Assembly (NCBI RefSeq): GCF_040147005.1
Contig: NZ_JAMSHO010000001.1
Span: 3,038,001-3,102,000, forward strand
Direction of reading: 5' to 3'
Source of the DNA: Halomonas sp. H10-9-1
GTDB lineage: Bacteria; Pseudomonadota; Gammaproteobacteria; Pseudomonadales; Halomonadaceae
DNA length: 64,000 nt
Within the stretch, counting starts at the first letter, position 1; every line of letters starts with the position of its first letter. A model generated the notes under the pieces. The model saw nothing but the letters and a program-made list of their open reading frames with translations. It searched no databases and was not told where the DNA came from. Shown here piece after piece: positions 13,562 through 23,991 of this stretch. Position numbers and translations under genes: made by a program.

Positions 13562-13950
13562 GTGTGTTTCTCCCCTGGAGGTCTCGAGTGCGATCCGTCC
13601 CCGCTGCGGGAGACGGTGTCGAGTGCGGCGGTATGCCGCTGCCGGCCGTGCCGGCACCTGATGCCAAACCCTGGCAAGAAGCCCTGTTGGGGCCTGCACT
13701 CTCATCACGGCGGTTCGCCGCGGCGGGGCGTTGGCCGACCCGGGCGGTGGGCCCGTTATCGGAAGTCCTTCGGCGAGTAGAGGCCGTGAGGCCTACCCTT
13801 CACACGGAAATGGGGGGTTGCCCGCTGGGTCCGTGCCCGTATCAGGAAGGGTCAAGATTCCATTAGCGCCGGAGCAGTGTCAACCGCGGAAACAGCGTGG
13901 GTAGCCCATCACGGGTCATTCGGCAAGGCACCCTGGCAGGCCGAGCACCA
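13562..13950 (-). other. Non-coding upstream region of ilvIH
   Basis: No convincing gene is present in this stretch. On the minus strand there is a TTGACA at 13883-13878 with only a poor -10 (GAATCT) 17 nt on. There is a hairpin GTAGaGGCC/GGCCTAC at 13779-13798 and a palindrome TGCCGGCCGTGCCGGCA around 13641-13657. The long leader (about 300 nt) before ilvI could hold attenuation or protein-binding control, but I found no short peptide rich in Leu/Val/Ile codons. Confidence 0.4.
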
Positions 13951-13985
13951 CAAAAGAGCCCGTCCACTCGCGGGGAGGGACGGGC
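13951..13985 (-). terminator. clpB terminator
   Basis: The minus strand shows an 8-bp stem GCCCGTCC / GGACGGGC followed by TCTTTTG. It lies about 100 nt after the clpB stop. Confidence 0.8.
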
Positions 13986-14083
13986 AAGGGGGTTACAGGA
14001 CGCAACCTGTCATTCAGTTTAGACAGGGAGCCCGAGGATGCGAGTACCGCCGGCAGCACATGCTCCCGGCGGCACACTCTTCA

Positions 14084-16702
<2,619 letters not shown>

Positions 16703-16772
16703 ATCACGTCCTCCATCGGGATGGCGAGGCGATCAGACGCCCCGCTTGGCCCTGTGAATGTCTTGACATCTG

Positions 16773-16801
16773 AAATGGCGTCAAGTCAGGCCGGTTTCAA
16801 G
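16773..16801 (-). promoter_or_regulatory. Sigma-32 heat-shock promoter of clpB
   Basis: The minus strand shows CTTGAAA (16801-16795), a 14-bp spacer, then CGCCATTT (16780-16773). The known consensus is CTTGAAA-N13/15-CCCCATWT, so only one base differs. Spacing to the clpB ATG is about 70 nt. Confidence 0.88.
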
Positions 16802-16868
16802 TCGGCCAACGAGAGGAAATGCGTGGCAAGTTGATGCGGATCAATCGATAGGAGCAAGAGGGCCAGTG

Positions 16869-16914
16869 GTAGGAGGGATGCTTTGCATCGCGACTGGAGG
16901 CCGAAGGCCTCCCC
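16869..16914 (-). repeat. REP-like two-hairpin element, copy A
   Basis: On the minus strand it reads as a GAGGCC-TTC-GGCCTC hairpin, the box CCAGTCGC, a GATGC-AAA-GCATC hairpin, then CCCTCCTAC. It faces copy B at 16943-16988, forming a REP pair between clpB and pgeF. The same unit occurs near 63.8 kb with different but self-complementary stem sequences. Confidence 0.78.
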
Positions 16915-16942
16915 GAGGAGAGGGTCGACACCGATAACACCC

Positions 16943-16988
16943 CGGGGCGCCTGACGGCGCCAGTCGCGCGGCGGAGCCGCCCTCCTAC
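16943..16988 (+). repeat. REP-like two-hairpin element, copy B
   Basis: Reads GGCGCC-TGAC-GGCGCC hairpin, CCAGTCGCG, a GGC-GGA-GCC hairpin within CGGCGGAGCCG, then CCCTCCTAC. It is inverted relative to copy A, 28 bp away. It lies 23 bp beyond the 3' end of pgeF and could act as a bidirectional terminator or mRNA stabiliser. Confidence 0.78.
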
Positions 16989-17010
16989 AAGCCGGTATCG
17001 CGCCTTGGCG

Positions 17011-17766
17011 CTATCGCAGCCAGATCACGCTGGCCATTCTCCCCGTGCTGCCATCGTCACGACGGTGGGAGTAGAAGCGTGACTCGCAAGCGGTGCAGAA
17101 ATGGCCACCGCTGATATGGGAGACGCCCAGGCGCTCCAGGCGCAACCGCGCCAGGCGGTAGAGGTCGGCCATGTAGTGACCCAGGCGATAGGGGCTGGGA
17201 TCGAAGGCATCGGCGGCCTCGGGATGCACGCCGACGAAGGCTTGATAGACCTCGGGCCCCACTTCGAACTGGGCATTGGAGATCGCCGGCCCCAGCCAGG
17301 CCAGCTGCTCTTCCGGCGGCACCCCCAATGCCGCCACCGTGGCCTCCAGCACCCCGCCGGCCAACCCACGCCAACCGGCGTGGGCCACCGCCACGCGCTC
17401 GCCGCGGCGGTCACAGAAGAAGACGGGAAGGCAGTCGGCGGTAAGCACCACGCAGGCATGGCCACGATCGAAGGCGACCGCGGCATCGGCCTCCGGCGAT
17501 GCGTCCGTGTAGCCTTGCTGCACTCGCGCGCCGTGTACCTGATTGAGCCACAGCAGCGGGCGTTCGCCGTCGACCTGCTTCTGCAGCAGCCGCCGGCACA
17601 GCGCCACATGGTCGGGATTGTCGCCCACGTGATCGGCTGGGTTGAAGCAGGCGAAGTCGCCCTGACTGGGGCCGGTTTCGCGAGTGGTGACGAAGGCTCC
17701 CACGGAGGTGGGCGCCGGCCAGTCGGGCAGGACCAGGGAGGGCCGCAGGTCGGGGGCGTCGCTCAT
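17011..17766 (-). CDS. pgeF: Peptidoglycan editing factor PgeF (YfiH/DUF152, multicopper-oxidase-like fold)
   Basis: 251-aa cytosolic protein. In E. coli this family (YfiH) removes wrongly incorporated L-Ser from muropeptide precursors; other members have purine nucleoside phosphorylase or laccase activity. Metal-site motifs are complete: NQVHGARV near residue 75, LTADCLPVFF near 108, VAHAGWRGLAGGV near 126 and CTACESRFYSHRRD near the C terminus. The ATG has GAGGA 9 nt before it. It is downstream of rluD by 27 nt in the same direction, the arrangement seen in enterobacteria (rluD-yfiH), so an operon is likely. Confidence 0.93.
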   Translation of the reverse strand: MSDAPDLRPSLVLPDWPAPTSVGAFVTTRETGPSQGDFACFNPADHVGDNPDHVALCRRLLQKQVDGERPLLWLNQVHGARVQQGYTDASPEADAAVAFDRGHACVVLTADCLPVFFCDRRGERVAVAHAGWRGLAGGVLEATVAALGVPPEEQLAWLGPAISNAQFEVGPEVYQAFVGVHPEAADAFDPSPYRLGHYMADLYRLARLRLERLGVSHISGGHFCTACESRFYSHRRDDGSTGRMASVIWLR

Positions 17767-17793
17767 GGCAGTTTCCTCGGCACAGCAGGGAAG

Positions 17794-18753
17794 TCAGCGC
17801 ATCGTCTGGTGATCGTCGCGCAGGTAGTCGAGCAGCATCAGCAGGTCGTCCGGCAGGGCCGCCCGGAAGCTCACCGTCTCGCCACTGCCCGGGTGCACGA
17901 AGGCCAGCTTGCGGGCGTGCAACGCCTGGCGCGGAAACTCGCGCAGGATCTCCTTGAGCGTCTCCGAGGCGCCGGCCGGCAGCTTGAGGCGGCCACCGTA
18001 GACGGGGTCACCCACCAGGGGATAGCGCAGATGGGCGAGATGCACACGAATCTGGTGGGTGCGCCCGGTCTCCAGCCGGCAGCGCACATGGGTGTGGGCG
18101 CGGAAGCGCTCCACCACCCGGTAGTGGGTCACCGCCGGTTTGCCCGAAGCGGTCACCGCCTGGCGCTTGCGATCCTTGGGGTGCCGGCCGATGGGCGCAT
18201 CCACCGTGCCGCCGGAGGTCATAACGCCCACGCAGACCGCATCGTACTCCCGCGACACCGTGCGCGCCTGCAGTTGCTCCACCAGCGCCGTCTGGGCGGT
18301 CAGGGTCCTGGCCACCACCATCAGGCCACTGGTGTCCTTGTCGAGGCGATGCACGATGCCGGCCCGGGGCACCGACGCCAGCGCCGGGTCGTGGTGCAAC
18401 AGGGCATTGAGCAGGGTGCCGTCCGGGTTACCCGCCGCCGGGTGCACCACCAGGCCCGGCGGCTTGTTGAGCACCAGCACCTGGTCGTCCTCGTAGACCA
18501 CGTCCAGGGGGATGTCTTCGGGCTCGAAGCGGCTATCATCCTCGACCTCGGCGCACAGCCGCAGCCACTCGCCGCCGTAGACCTTGTCCCTGGGACGCGC
18601 CGGCCGCTCGTCCAGGGTCAGGTCGCCGGCCTTGATCCAGGCCTTCAGGCGCTCACGGGAGAAATCGGCGAATAGCTCCGCGGCGGCCTGGTCGAGGCGC
18701 TGGCCGGCCATGGCGTCGGGTACGCGCTGCTGTGCTTCGAAGGTCTGGGACAT
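17794..18753 (-). CDS. rluD: 23S rRNA pseudouridine(1911/1915/1917) synthase
   Basis: Modifies helix 69 of 23S rRNA, important for ribosome assembly. The 319-aa protein starts with an S4 RNA-binding domain (residues about 18-75, [12 protein letters not shown]...[15 protein letters not shown]). The RluA-family catalytic domain follows, with the catalytic Asp in [14 protein letters not shown] near residue 139 and the C-terminal motif [11 protein letters not shown]. It is divergent from bamD, the same arrangement as in E. coli, which supports RluD over RluC or RluA. Confidence 0.95.
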   Translation of the reverse strand: MSQTFEAQQRVPDAMAGQRLDQAAAELFADFSRERLKAWIKAGDLTLDERPARPRDKVYGGEWLRLCAEVEDDSRFEPEDIPLDVVYEDDQVLVLNKPPGLVVHPAAGNPDGTLLNALLHHDPALASVPRAGIVHRLDKDTSGLMVVARTLTAQTALVEQLQARTVSREYDAVCVGVMTSGGTVDAPIGRHPKDRKRQAVTASGKPAVTHYRVVERFRAHTHVRCRLETGRTHQIRVHLAHLRYPLVGDPVYGGRLKLPAGASETLKEILREFPRQALHARKLAFVHPGSGETVSFRAALPDDLLMLLDYLRDDHQTMR

Positions 18754-18906
18754 GGGAGATAGAATGACCGTTTGCGGAGATCGGGAACGAGGCGCCGCCG
18801 ATGACTGCGTTTTGCCACGCAGTGCTTTATAGTGAGCGGGTTTAGAGCCGATTCTAACACGGCCTGTTCGCGTTGTTTGCTACGAGTGTTTGCCACGAGG
18901 ATCACG

Positions 18907-19779
18907 ATGCGCGTTTCCAACTCCCCTGCCCGTTTCGCGGCCCTGCTACTGGCCACCAGCCTGCTGACCGGCTGCTCCCTGTTCGGCGGTGGCTCCGATG
19001 ACTCCCGCGACGAGGGCGCCAGCAGCTCCACGCCGTGGGTCGCGGATGAAGAGGTCGCATATGCCAACCTCGACGAGCGCGAACTCTACGAGGAGGGGCG
19101 CGAATCCCTGGACCGCGGCAATTTCACCGCGGCCATCTCCCGGCTCGAGGCACTGGACACCCGCTTTCCGTTCGGAGGCCACGCCGAGCAGGCCCAGTTG
19201 GAGCTGATCTACGCCTACTACGAGATCGACGACTGGGAAGCGACCCGCGCCGCGGCCAACCGCTTCATCCGCCTGCACCCCAGCCATCCCCAGGCCGACT
19301 ATGCGCTCTACATGCGCGGGCTGGCCGCCTGGCAGGCCGGGCGCTTCAGCCTCGAGCGTCTCAAGCTGATCGACATCTCCAAGCGCGACCTGGGCGCCTC
19401 CCGCGATGCCTACACCGACTTCCGCGAACTCGTCCGGCTCTACCCCGCCAGCCAGTACGCCGCGGATGCCCGCCAGCGCATCGTCTACCTGCGCAACCTG
19501 CTGTCACGCCATGAGCTGCACGTGGCCGACTACTACATGCGCCGCGGCGCCTACCTGGCCGCCGTGGAGCGGGGCCGCTGGGTGATCGAGAACTACCCGG
19601 AGAGCGAGGCGACCCGTGATGCCCTGGCAGTCATGGTCGAAGGCTACCTGGGCCTGGAGATGCGCGACCGCGCCCGCGAGGTACTCCGCGTGCTGATCGC
19701 CAACGCCCCGGACCACGACCAGTTGCGTGGGCGAAGCTTCGAGCCGCGCCATGTCGACGCCGAATCGATCTCTGCCTGA
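18907..19779 (+). CDS. bamD: Outer membrane assembly lipoprotein BamD
   Basis: Periplasm-facing lipoprotein of the BAM complex that inserts beta-barrel proteins in the outer membrane. The 290-aa precursor has a signal peptide with lipobox LLTGC (lipidated Cys about residue 22). TPR repeats follow, visible as YEEGRESLDRGNFTAAISRLE, AQLELIYAYYEIDDWEATRAAANRFIR in pieces, and PEYADA-like helices. E. coli BamD is 245 aa; this one has a longer acidic linker after the Cys and a longer tail. The start is ATG 18907 (MRVSNSPARFAALLLA). It is divergent from rluD. Confidence 0.94.
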   Translation: MRVSNSPARFAALLLATSLLTGCSLFGGGSDDSRDEGASSSTPWVADEEVAYANLDERELYEEGRESLDRGNFTAAISRLEALDTRFPFGGHAEQAQLELIYAYYEIDDWEATRAAANRFIRLHPSHPQADYALYMRGLAAWQAGRFSLERLKLIDISKRDLGASRDAYTDFRELVRLYPASQYAADARQRIVYLRNLLSRHELHVADYYMRRGAYLAAVERGRWVIENYPESEATRDALAVMVEGYLGLEMRDRAREVLRVLIANAPDHDQLRGRSFEPRHVDAESISA

Positions 19780-19801
19780 GCGCACCCCACCCGCACCGCC
19801 T

Positions 19802-19834
19802 CATGGGGCTGCCAGCCTTGCTGGTGGCCCCATG
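19802..19834 (+). terminator. Hairpin after bamD, probable terminator
   Basis: Arms CATGGGGC and GCCCCATG (8 bp, perfect) bracket an inner CCAGCCTTGCTGG stem. It lies 23 nt after the bamD stop. The downstream tract is T/G-rich (TTGTGT) rather than a T-run, so strength is uncertain. Confidence 0.55.
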
Positions 19835-19858
19835 TTGTGTATGACTGTTGTGTATGAC
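19833..19858 (+). repeat. Tandem 13-bp direct repeat upstream of the diguanylate cyclase gene
   Basis: TGTTGTGTATGAC occurs twice back to back, about 100 bp before the next gene. A possible -10 (TATACT) lies at 19907-19912. The repeat could be a regulator site; no protein can be named. Confidence 0.6.
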
Positions 19859-19956
19859 GACTGCGTATGGTCCAAGGTACAAGAGTCACCCGGCACCACC
19901 CCTAGGTATACTGAGGCTGGTATGGCATCACGACTCCCCTGATCGATAGGCCCCCC

Positions 19957-21795
19957 ATGAGCCCAGGCCCCCCATCGCGCGTCACTCAGCGAATCCGCCG
20001 GATGCACCGGCACATCCGGATCCTGGCCGCCCTGGGCATCCTGATCACCGGCCTGCTGGCCGGACTCACCACCGCCCTCCCCTTCTATCAGGCCGCCCGC
20101 ACCAGCGTCGAGGAGACCACTCGCCTGGGGGCGGAAGCCCAGGCGGCGGCCCTGCACCACGAACTGACACGCTACGTCGATATCGCCCGCCAGCTCGCCA
20201 GCCGCAGCGAAATTCGCATGCGCCTCGAGCAGTACACCCTGGGAGAGGTCTCGCTACCGGCACTGCAGCGTTTCACCGAGCCCCGACTGAACGATGCCCT
20301 CGACGAGAGCCGCGATATCAGGGGCATACTGCGCCTGGGCCCGGCAGATGAGGCGATCGCCCAACTGGGCACGCCCCCGTTCCTCGCCATGCTCCCGGCA
20401 CTTGCCCAAGTCAGCGATGTCGCCACCTGCCGTGTCACCCTGATCCAGAACGACCCTTCGCTGCTGCAGACGTGCCTGACGATTGTCGGCCACCAGGGCC
20501 AGCCCATCGGTCGCGACATTCTGGTCTTCAGCACCGAGCGGCTCGCCGCCCTGCTCGCGGATGGCCGGCGTTTCGGCCCCAACGTGCGCCAGGTGCTGGT
20601 CGAGCAGTCCAGTGGACTGCAACTCACCGCCACCGCGTCGGGCGCGAGCCTCGCCCCCCTCGACCCGGCGCACAGCGCGCCGCATCAGGCCGTCTACCGC
20701 GTGCCCCTCGAGACCCCCGGTTGGGAGCTGCGGGTCGCAATACCCGATACCGATATCCTGCACGCCGTCTGGGACCAGTTGCTGTGGCCCGTGATTGCGG
20801 TGGGCCTGCTGGCCCTGCTTGGCACCGCCATCGTTAGCCACGCCCTGGCGCCACTGCTCACCCGGGTGGCCAGGCAGGCGCAGCGGCTGGCCGAGACCGA
20901 CGAGGAGCTGCGCCAGGCGGCCAGCGTCTTCCGGCATGCCCACGAGGCGATCGCCATCACCGATGCCGACCAGCACCTGCTCGACATCAATCCGGCCTTC
21001 ACCCGGCTGCTGGGCTACTCGCCCGAGGCGGTCCAAGGCAAGGCGCTGATGGCACTGGTCGTCGACGCCCCCGAGACACTGGCCCCGGGCGGCGGGGCCC
21101 TGGCCCGCGGGGATGCCTGGCAGGGGGAAATACACTACCGCCGGGCCGATGGCAGCACCCTCGCCGCCCTGCAGACCATCAGCACGGTGCGCGACGAGCT
21201 GGGTGAGCCACGGCGGCATATCCATATCTTCAACGACATCACCGCCCAGAAGGCCGCCGAGGCGGAGGTCCAGCACCGCGCCCTGCACGACGAACTGACC
21301 GGCCTGCCCAACCGCCTCCACCTGGAGCAGCACCTAGCCCAGGCACTGCGCCTGGCACGCCGCGAAGGGATCGGCCTGGCGGTGCTGTTCCTGGACCTGG
21401 ACCACTTCAAGGAGGTCAACGACAGCCTCGGCCATGCTGCCGGCGACGACCTGCTGCGGGCCGTGACCCGTCGCCTGCGCGGGGCGCTGCGCGAGGCCGA
21501 CTTCCTGGCCCGACTGGGCGGTGACGAGTTCGTCGTCGTGCTGATGCCGCTTGACGACGACCGGGGCGCCATCCGCGTGGCAGCCAAGCTGATAGACGCC
21601 CTCACGCCCCCCTTCGCCCTCGACGGGCATGAGATCCACATCGGCGTCTCCGTGGGCATCGCCCACCATCCCGAGGATGGTGATGACGGGCATGTTCTGC
21701 TCGAGGCCGCCGACGCGGCGATGTACCGTGCCAAGCAGGCCGGCCGCAACACCTGGCGCCAGCACACCAGCCACGCGGGCCCGAGCCCGGCGTAA
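19957..21795 (+). CDS. Membrane diguanylate cyclase with periplasmic sensor, PAS and GGDEF domains
   Basis: 612-aa signalling enzyme predicted to make cyclic di-GMP from two GTP. A transmembrane segment lies at about 22-42. A periplasmic region at about 45-265 is probably a Cache-like sensor. A second membrane helix lies at about 270-292 (LLWPVIAVGLLALLGTAIVS), a PAS domain at about 325-440 (FRHAHEAIAITDADQHLLDI), and a GGDEF domain at about 445-605. The active-site loop is intact (LGGDEF, Gly-Gly-Asp-Glu-Phe at 521-525), and the product-inhibition site RxxD is present as READ five residues before it. The start has no obvious ribosome site; Met16 (MHRHIRIL) is an alternative. Confidence 0.9.
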   Translation: MSPGPPSRVTQRIRRMHRHIRILAALGILITGLLAGLTTALPFYQAARTSVEETTRLGAEAQAAALHHELTRYVDIARQLASRSEIRMRLEQYTLGEVSLPALQRFTEPRLNDALDESRDIRGILRLGPADEAIAQLGTPPFLAMLPALAQVSDVATCRVTLIQNDPSLLQTCLTIVGHQGQPIGRDILVFSTERLAALLADGRRFGPNVRQVLVEQSSGLQLTATASGASLAPLDPAHSAPHQAVYRVPLETPGWELRVAIPDTDILHAVWDQLLWPVIAVGLLALLGTAIVSHALAPLLTRVARQAQRLAETDEELRQAASVFRHAHEAIAITDADQHLLDINPAFTRLLGYSPEAVQGKALMALVVDAPETLAPGGGALARGDAWQGEIHYRRADGSTLAALQTISTVRDELGEPRRHIHIFNDITAQKAAEAEVQHRALHDELTGLPNRLHLEQHLAQALRLARREGIGLAVLFLDLDHFKEVNDSLGHAAGDDLLRAVTRRLRGALREADFLARLGGDEFVVVLMPLDDDRGAIRVAAKLIDALTPPFALDGHEIHIGVSVGIAHHPEDGDDGHVLLEAADAAMYRAKQAGRNTWRQHTSHAGPSPA

Positions 21796-21831
21796 GCTCG
21801 TCAACGCCCCAGGCTGGGCCCCCTGAATGCA

Positions 21832-21864
21832 GGAACCGGCGCTGCCACTGACAGCGCCGGTTCC
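21832..21864. terminator. Long perfect hairpin between convergent genes
   Basis: A 13-bp perfect stem GGAACCGGCGCTG / CAGCGCCGGTTCC with a 7-nt loop lies between the convergent cyclase and nadE genes. It has no T-run but its position suits a bidirectional terminator. Confidence 0.6.
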
Positions 21865-21909
21865 CGTGGTTCTGCGCGACATCAACCTCTCGCCGCTACT
21901 CTCCGAGGC

Positions 21910-23541
21910 TCACTCCCCCGGCTGCCAGCCGTTGACGATGGGGTAGCGACGGTCGCGACCGAAACCTCGGCGGGTCACCCGCACGCCCACCGGCGCCTGG
22001 CGACGCTTGTACTCGCAGCGGTCCACCAACTTGACCACCCGATAGACATCGTCGTGGTCGAAGCCCGCCTCGATGATCGCCTCGGCGCTCATGTCGCCCT
22101 CGATGTAGCGCACCAGGATGGCGTCCAGGGTGTCGTAATCGGGCAACGAATCACTATCCTGCTGGTCCGGGGCCAGCTCCGCGGAGGGCGGCCGCTCGAT
22201 CACCCGCTCGGGGATCGCCAGCGACTGGCTGTTGCGCCAGCGCGCCAGGCGATAGACCCATGTCTTGTAGACATCCTTGAGGGCATTGTAGCCGCCCACC
22301 ATATCGCCATAGAGCGTGGCGTAGCCCACCGCCATCTCGCTCTTGTTGCCGGTGGTCAGCACCATCAGCCCCTTCTTGTTGGAGAGAGCCATCAGCAACA
22401 CGCCGCGACAGCGCGACTGCAGGTTCTCCTCGGTGGTATCCCGCGCCGCGCCCTCGAAGGCCCCGGCGAGGGTCGCCATGAACGCCTCCACCATGGGCTC
22501 GATGGGCATCACCTCGTAGTGCACGCCGAGCATGTCGGCCTGCTTGGCGGCATCCTCCTTCGAGATATCCGCGGTGTAGTGATAGGGCATCATCACCGCC
22601 TGCACCCGCTGGGGCCCCAGGGCATCCACGGCGATGGCCAGCGACAGGGCGGAGTCGATGCCCCCCGAGAGCCCCAGCACCACCCCCTCGAAGCCGCTCT
22701 TGTTGACGTAGTCGCGCAGCCCAGTGACCAACGCGCAGTAGAGGTTCTCCTCCGGCCCGACGTCGGGCTCGGTCTCGCCGGGCTGGGGCACCCAGGCACC
22801 CTGCTGGTGGATGAACTGCACCGGCATCACCCCCACCGCCCAGTGGGGTGCCTGGAGCATCAGCTCACCGGCGGCATCCACGCAGGCCGAACCGCCGTCG
22901 AACACCAGCTCGTCCTGGCCACCGATCTGGTTGACGTAGACGATGGGCAGCTTCACCGCCGCGGCGCGCTCCTCCAGCAGGCGCAACCGCTCGGCGGGCT
23001 TGTCCTGGTGGAAAGGCGAGGCATTGAGGCTGACCAGGATCTCGGCGCCGGCCTCCTTCGCCTGGCGCGCCGGCGCCTCCTCCCAGAGATCCTCGCAGAT
23101 CAGCAGGCCCAGCTTCGCGCCCCGATGCTCAATCACCAGCGGTGCGCTGCCACGGGCGAAATAGCGCTGTTCGTCGAACACCTCGTAGTTGGGCAGCGCC
23201 TGCTTGGCATACTCGCCCAGCCATTCACCGTTGTAGAGCACACCGGCCAGGTTCCAGAGTCGCCCCTCGCGGCGGCCGGGATAGCCGACGATCACCAGCA
23301 CGTCGCGCACCACCTTCTCCGCCATACGGGTACGCGCCGCACGCAGGCGAGTCTCCATGGAAGGGCGCAGCAGCAGGTCCTCCGGCGGGTAGCCGGTCAG
23401 GAACAGCTCGGGGAGCACCACGATATCGGCGCCATGCTCGATGCGCGCCTCGCGCACCGCCTCGATGGCACACTCGGTGTTGCCGGGAATGTCCCCTACC
23501 AGAGGGTCCAGCTGAGCCATCACCAGCGTCAGGTCTTGCAT
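21910..23541 (-). CDS. nadE: Glutamine-dependent NAD+ synthetase
   Basis: Final step of NAD synthesis: amidates nicotinic acid adenine dinucleotide with ATP and glutamine-derived ammonia. The 543-aa protein has an N-terminal nitrilase-type glutaminase domain (1-260) with catalytic Glu in VLPELFLTGYP, Lys in the YAKQALPNYEVF region and Cys in LLICEDLWE. The C-terminal synthetase domain has the PP-loop SGGIDSALSL near residue 288 and the TTGNKSEMAVGYATLYGD motif. ATG 23541 (MQDLTLVMAQLDPLVGD) fits the family start; upstream codons are not conserved. It is the long two-domain form, not the ammonia-dependent short form of E. coli. Confidence 0.95.
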   Translation of the reverse strand: MQDLTLVMAQLDPLVGDIPGNTECAIEAVREARIEHGADIVVLPELFLTGYPPEDLLLRPSMETRLRAARTRMAEKVVRDVLVIVGYPGRREGRLWNLAGVLYNGEWLGEYAKQALPNYEVFDEQRYFARGSAPLVIEHRGAKLGLLICEDLWEEAPARQAKEAGAEILVSLNASPFHQDKPAERLRLLEERAAAVKLPIVYVNQIGGQDELVFDGGSACVDAAGELMLQAPHWAVGVMPVQFIHQQGAWVPQPGETEPDVGPEENLYCALVTGLRDYVNKSGFEGVVLGLSGGIDSALSLAIAVDALGPQRVQAVMMPYHYTADISKEDAAKQADMLGVHYEVMPIEPMVEAFMATLAGAFEGAARDTTEENLQSRCRGVLLMALSNKKGLMVLTTGNKSEMAVGYATLYGDMVGGYNALKDVYKTWVYRLARWRNSQSLAIPERVIERPPSAELAPDQQDSDSLPDYDTLDAILVRYIEGDMSAEAIIEAGFDHDDVYRVVKLVDRCEYKRRQAPVGVRVTRRGFGRDRRYPIVNGWQPGE

Positions 23542-23637
23542 GGGCTTGGAAATCTCTCGAGAATCGATGTATGCCCTCATTGTCCCGCATGGACGGCCGG
23601 CTGGCAAAGCCGGCCACCCCTCCTGGGAGCCACCCGG

Positions 23638-23928
23638 ATGAACCTCTTGATAATTCGCCTGATCATCTTCGCCGTACTGTTCCTGGCCGGCCTCAAGCTC
23701 TACCGCATGTACCGACAGTGGAAGCTGGACCGTGAAGAGCTGCTGGAGGACGATCGCGAGAGCGCCCGGGGCAACCGGATGGTGCGCTGCGCCTGGTGCC
23801 AGGTGCATGTGCCGGAGGGCGAGGCCCAGCGCGCGCGCGGCGAGTGGTTCTGTTCCAGCGCCCACCGCGACCGCTTCCTCCAGGAGCAGCAGGAAAAGGG
23901 CGACCGGGACGACGACCCGCACCCCTGA
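23638..23928 (+). CDS. PP0621-family protein (membrane-anchored, Cys-pair)
   Basis: 96-aa protein with one N-terminal membrane helix (MNLLIIRLIIFAVLFLAGLK) and a basic/acidic linker. It has a conserved tail MVRCAWCQVHVPEGEAQ then WFCSSAHRDRFLQ. The C-x2-C plus C-x3-H set looks like a small zinc ribbon (TRASH/MYND-like). This layout is that of the uncharacterised PP0621 family of Pseudomonas and relatives. The ribosome site is GGGAG before the ATG. It is divergent from nadE and convergent with radD; function is unknown. Confidence 0.8.
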   Translation: MNLLIIRLIIFAVLFLAGLKLYRMYRQWKLDREELLEDDRESARGNRMVRCAWCQVHVPEGEAQRARGEWFCSSAHRDRFLQEQQEKGDRDDDPHP

Positions 23929-23991
23929 GGCACCGCGACCATTGCCACGCGGGCCGGCTCCGGTGAAGTGCCGGGTAAAGTGCCGGCGGCC

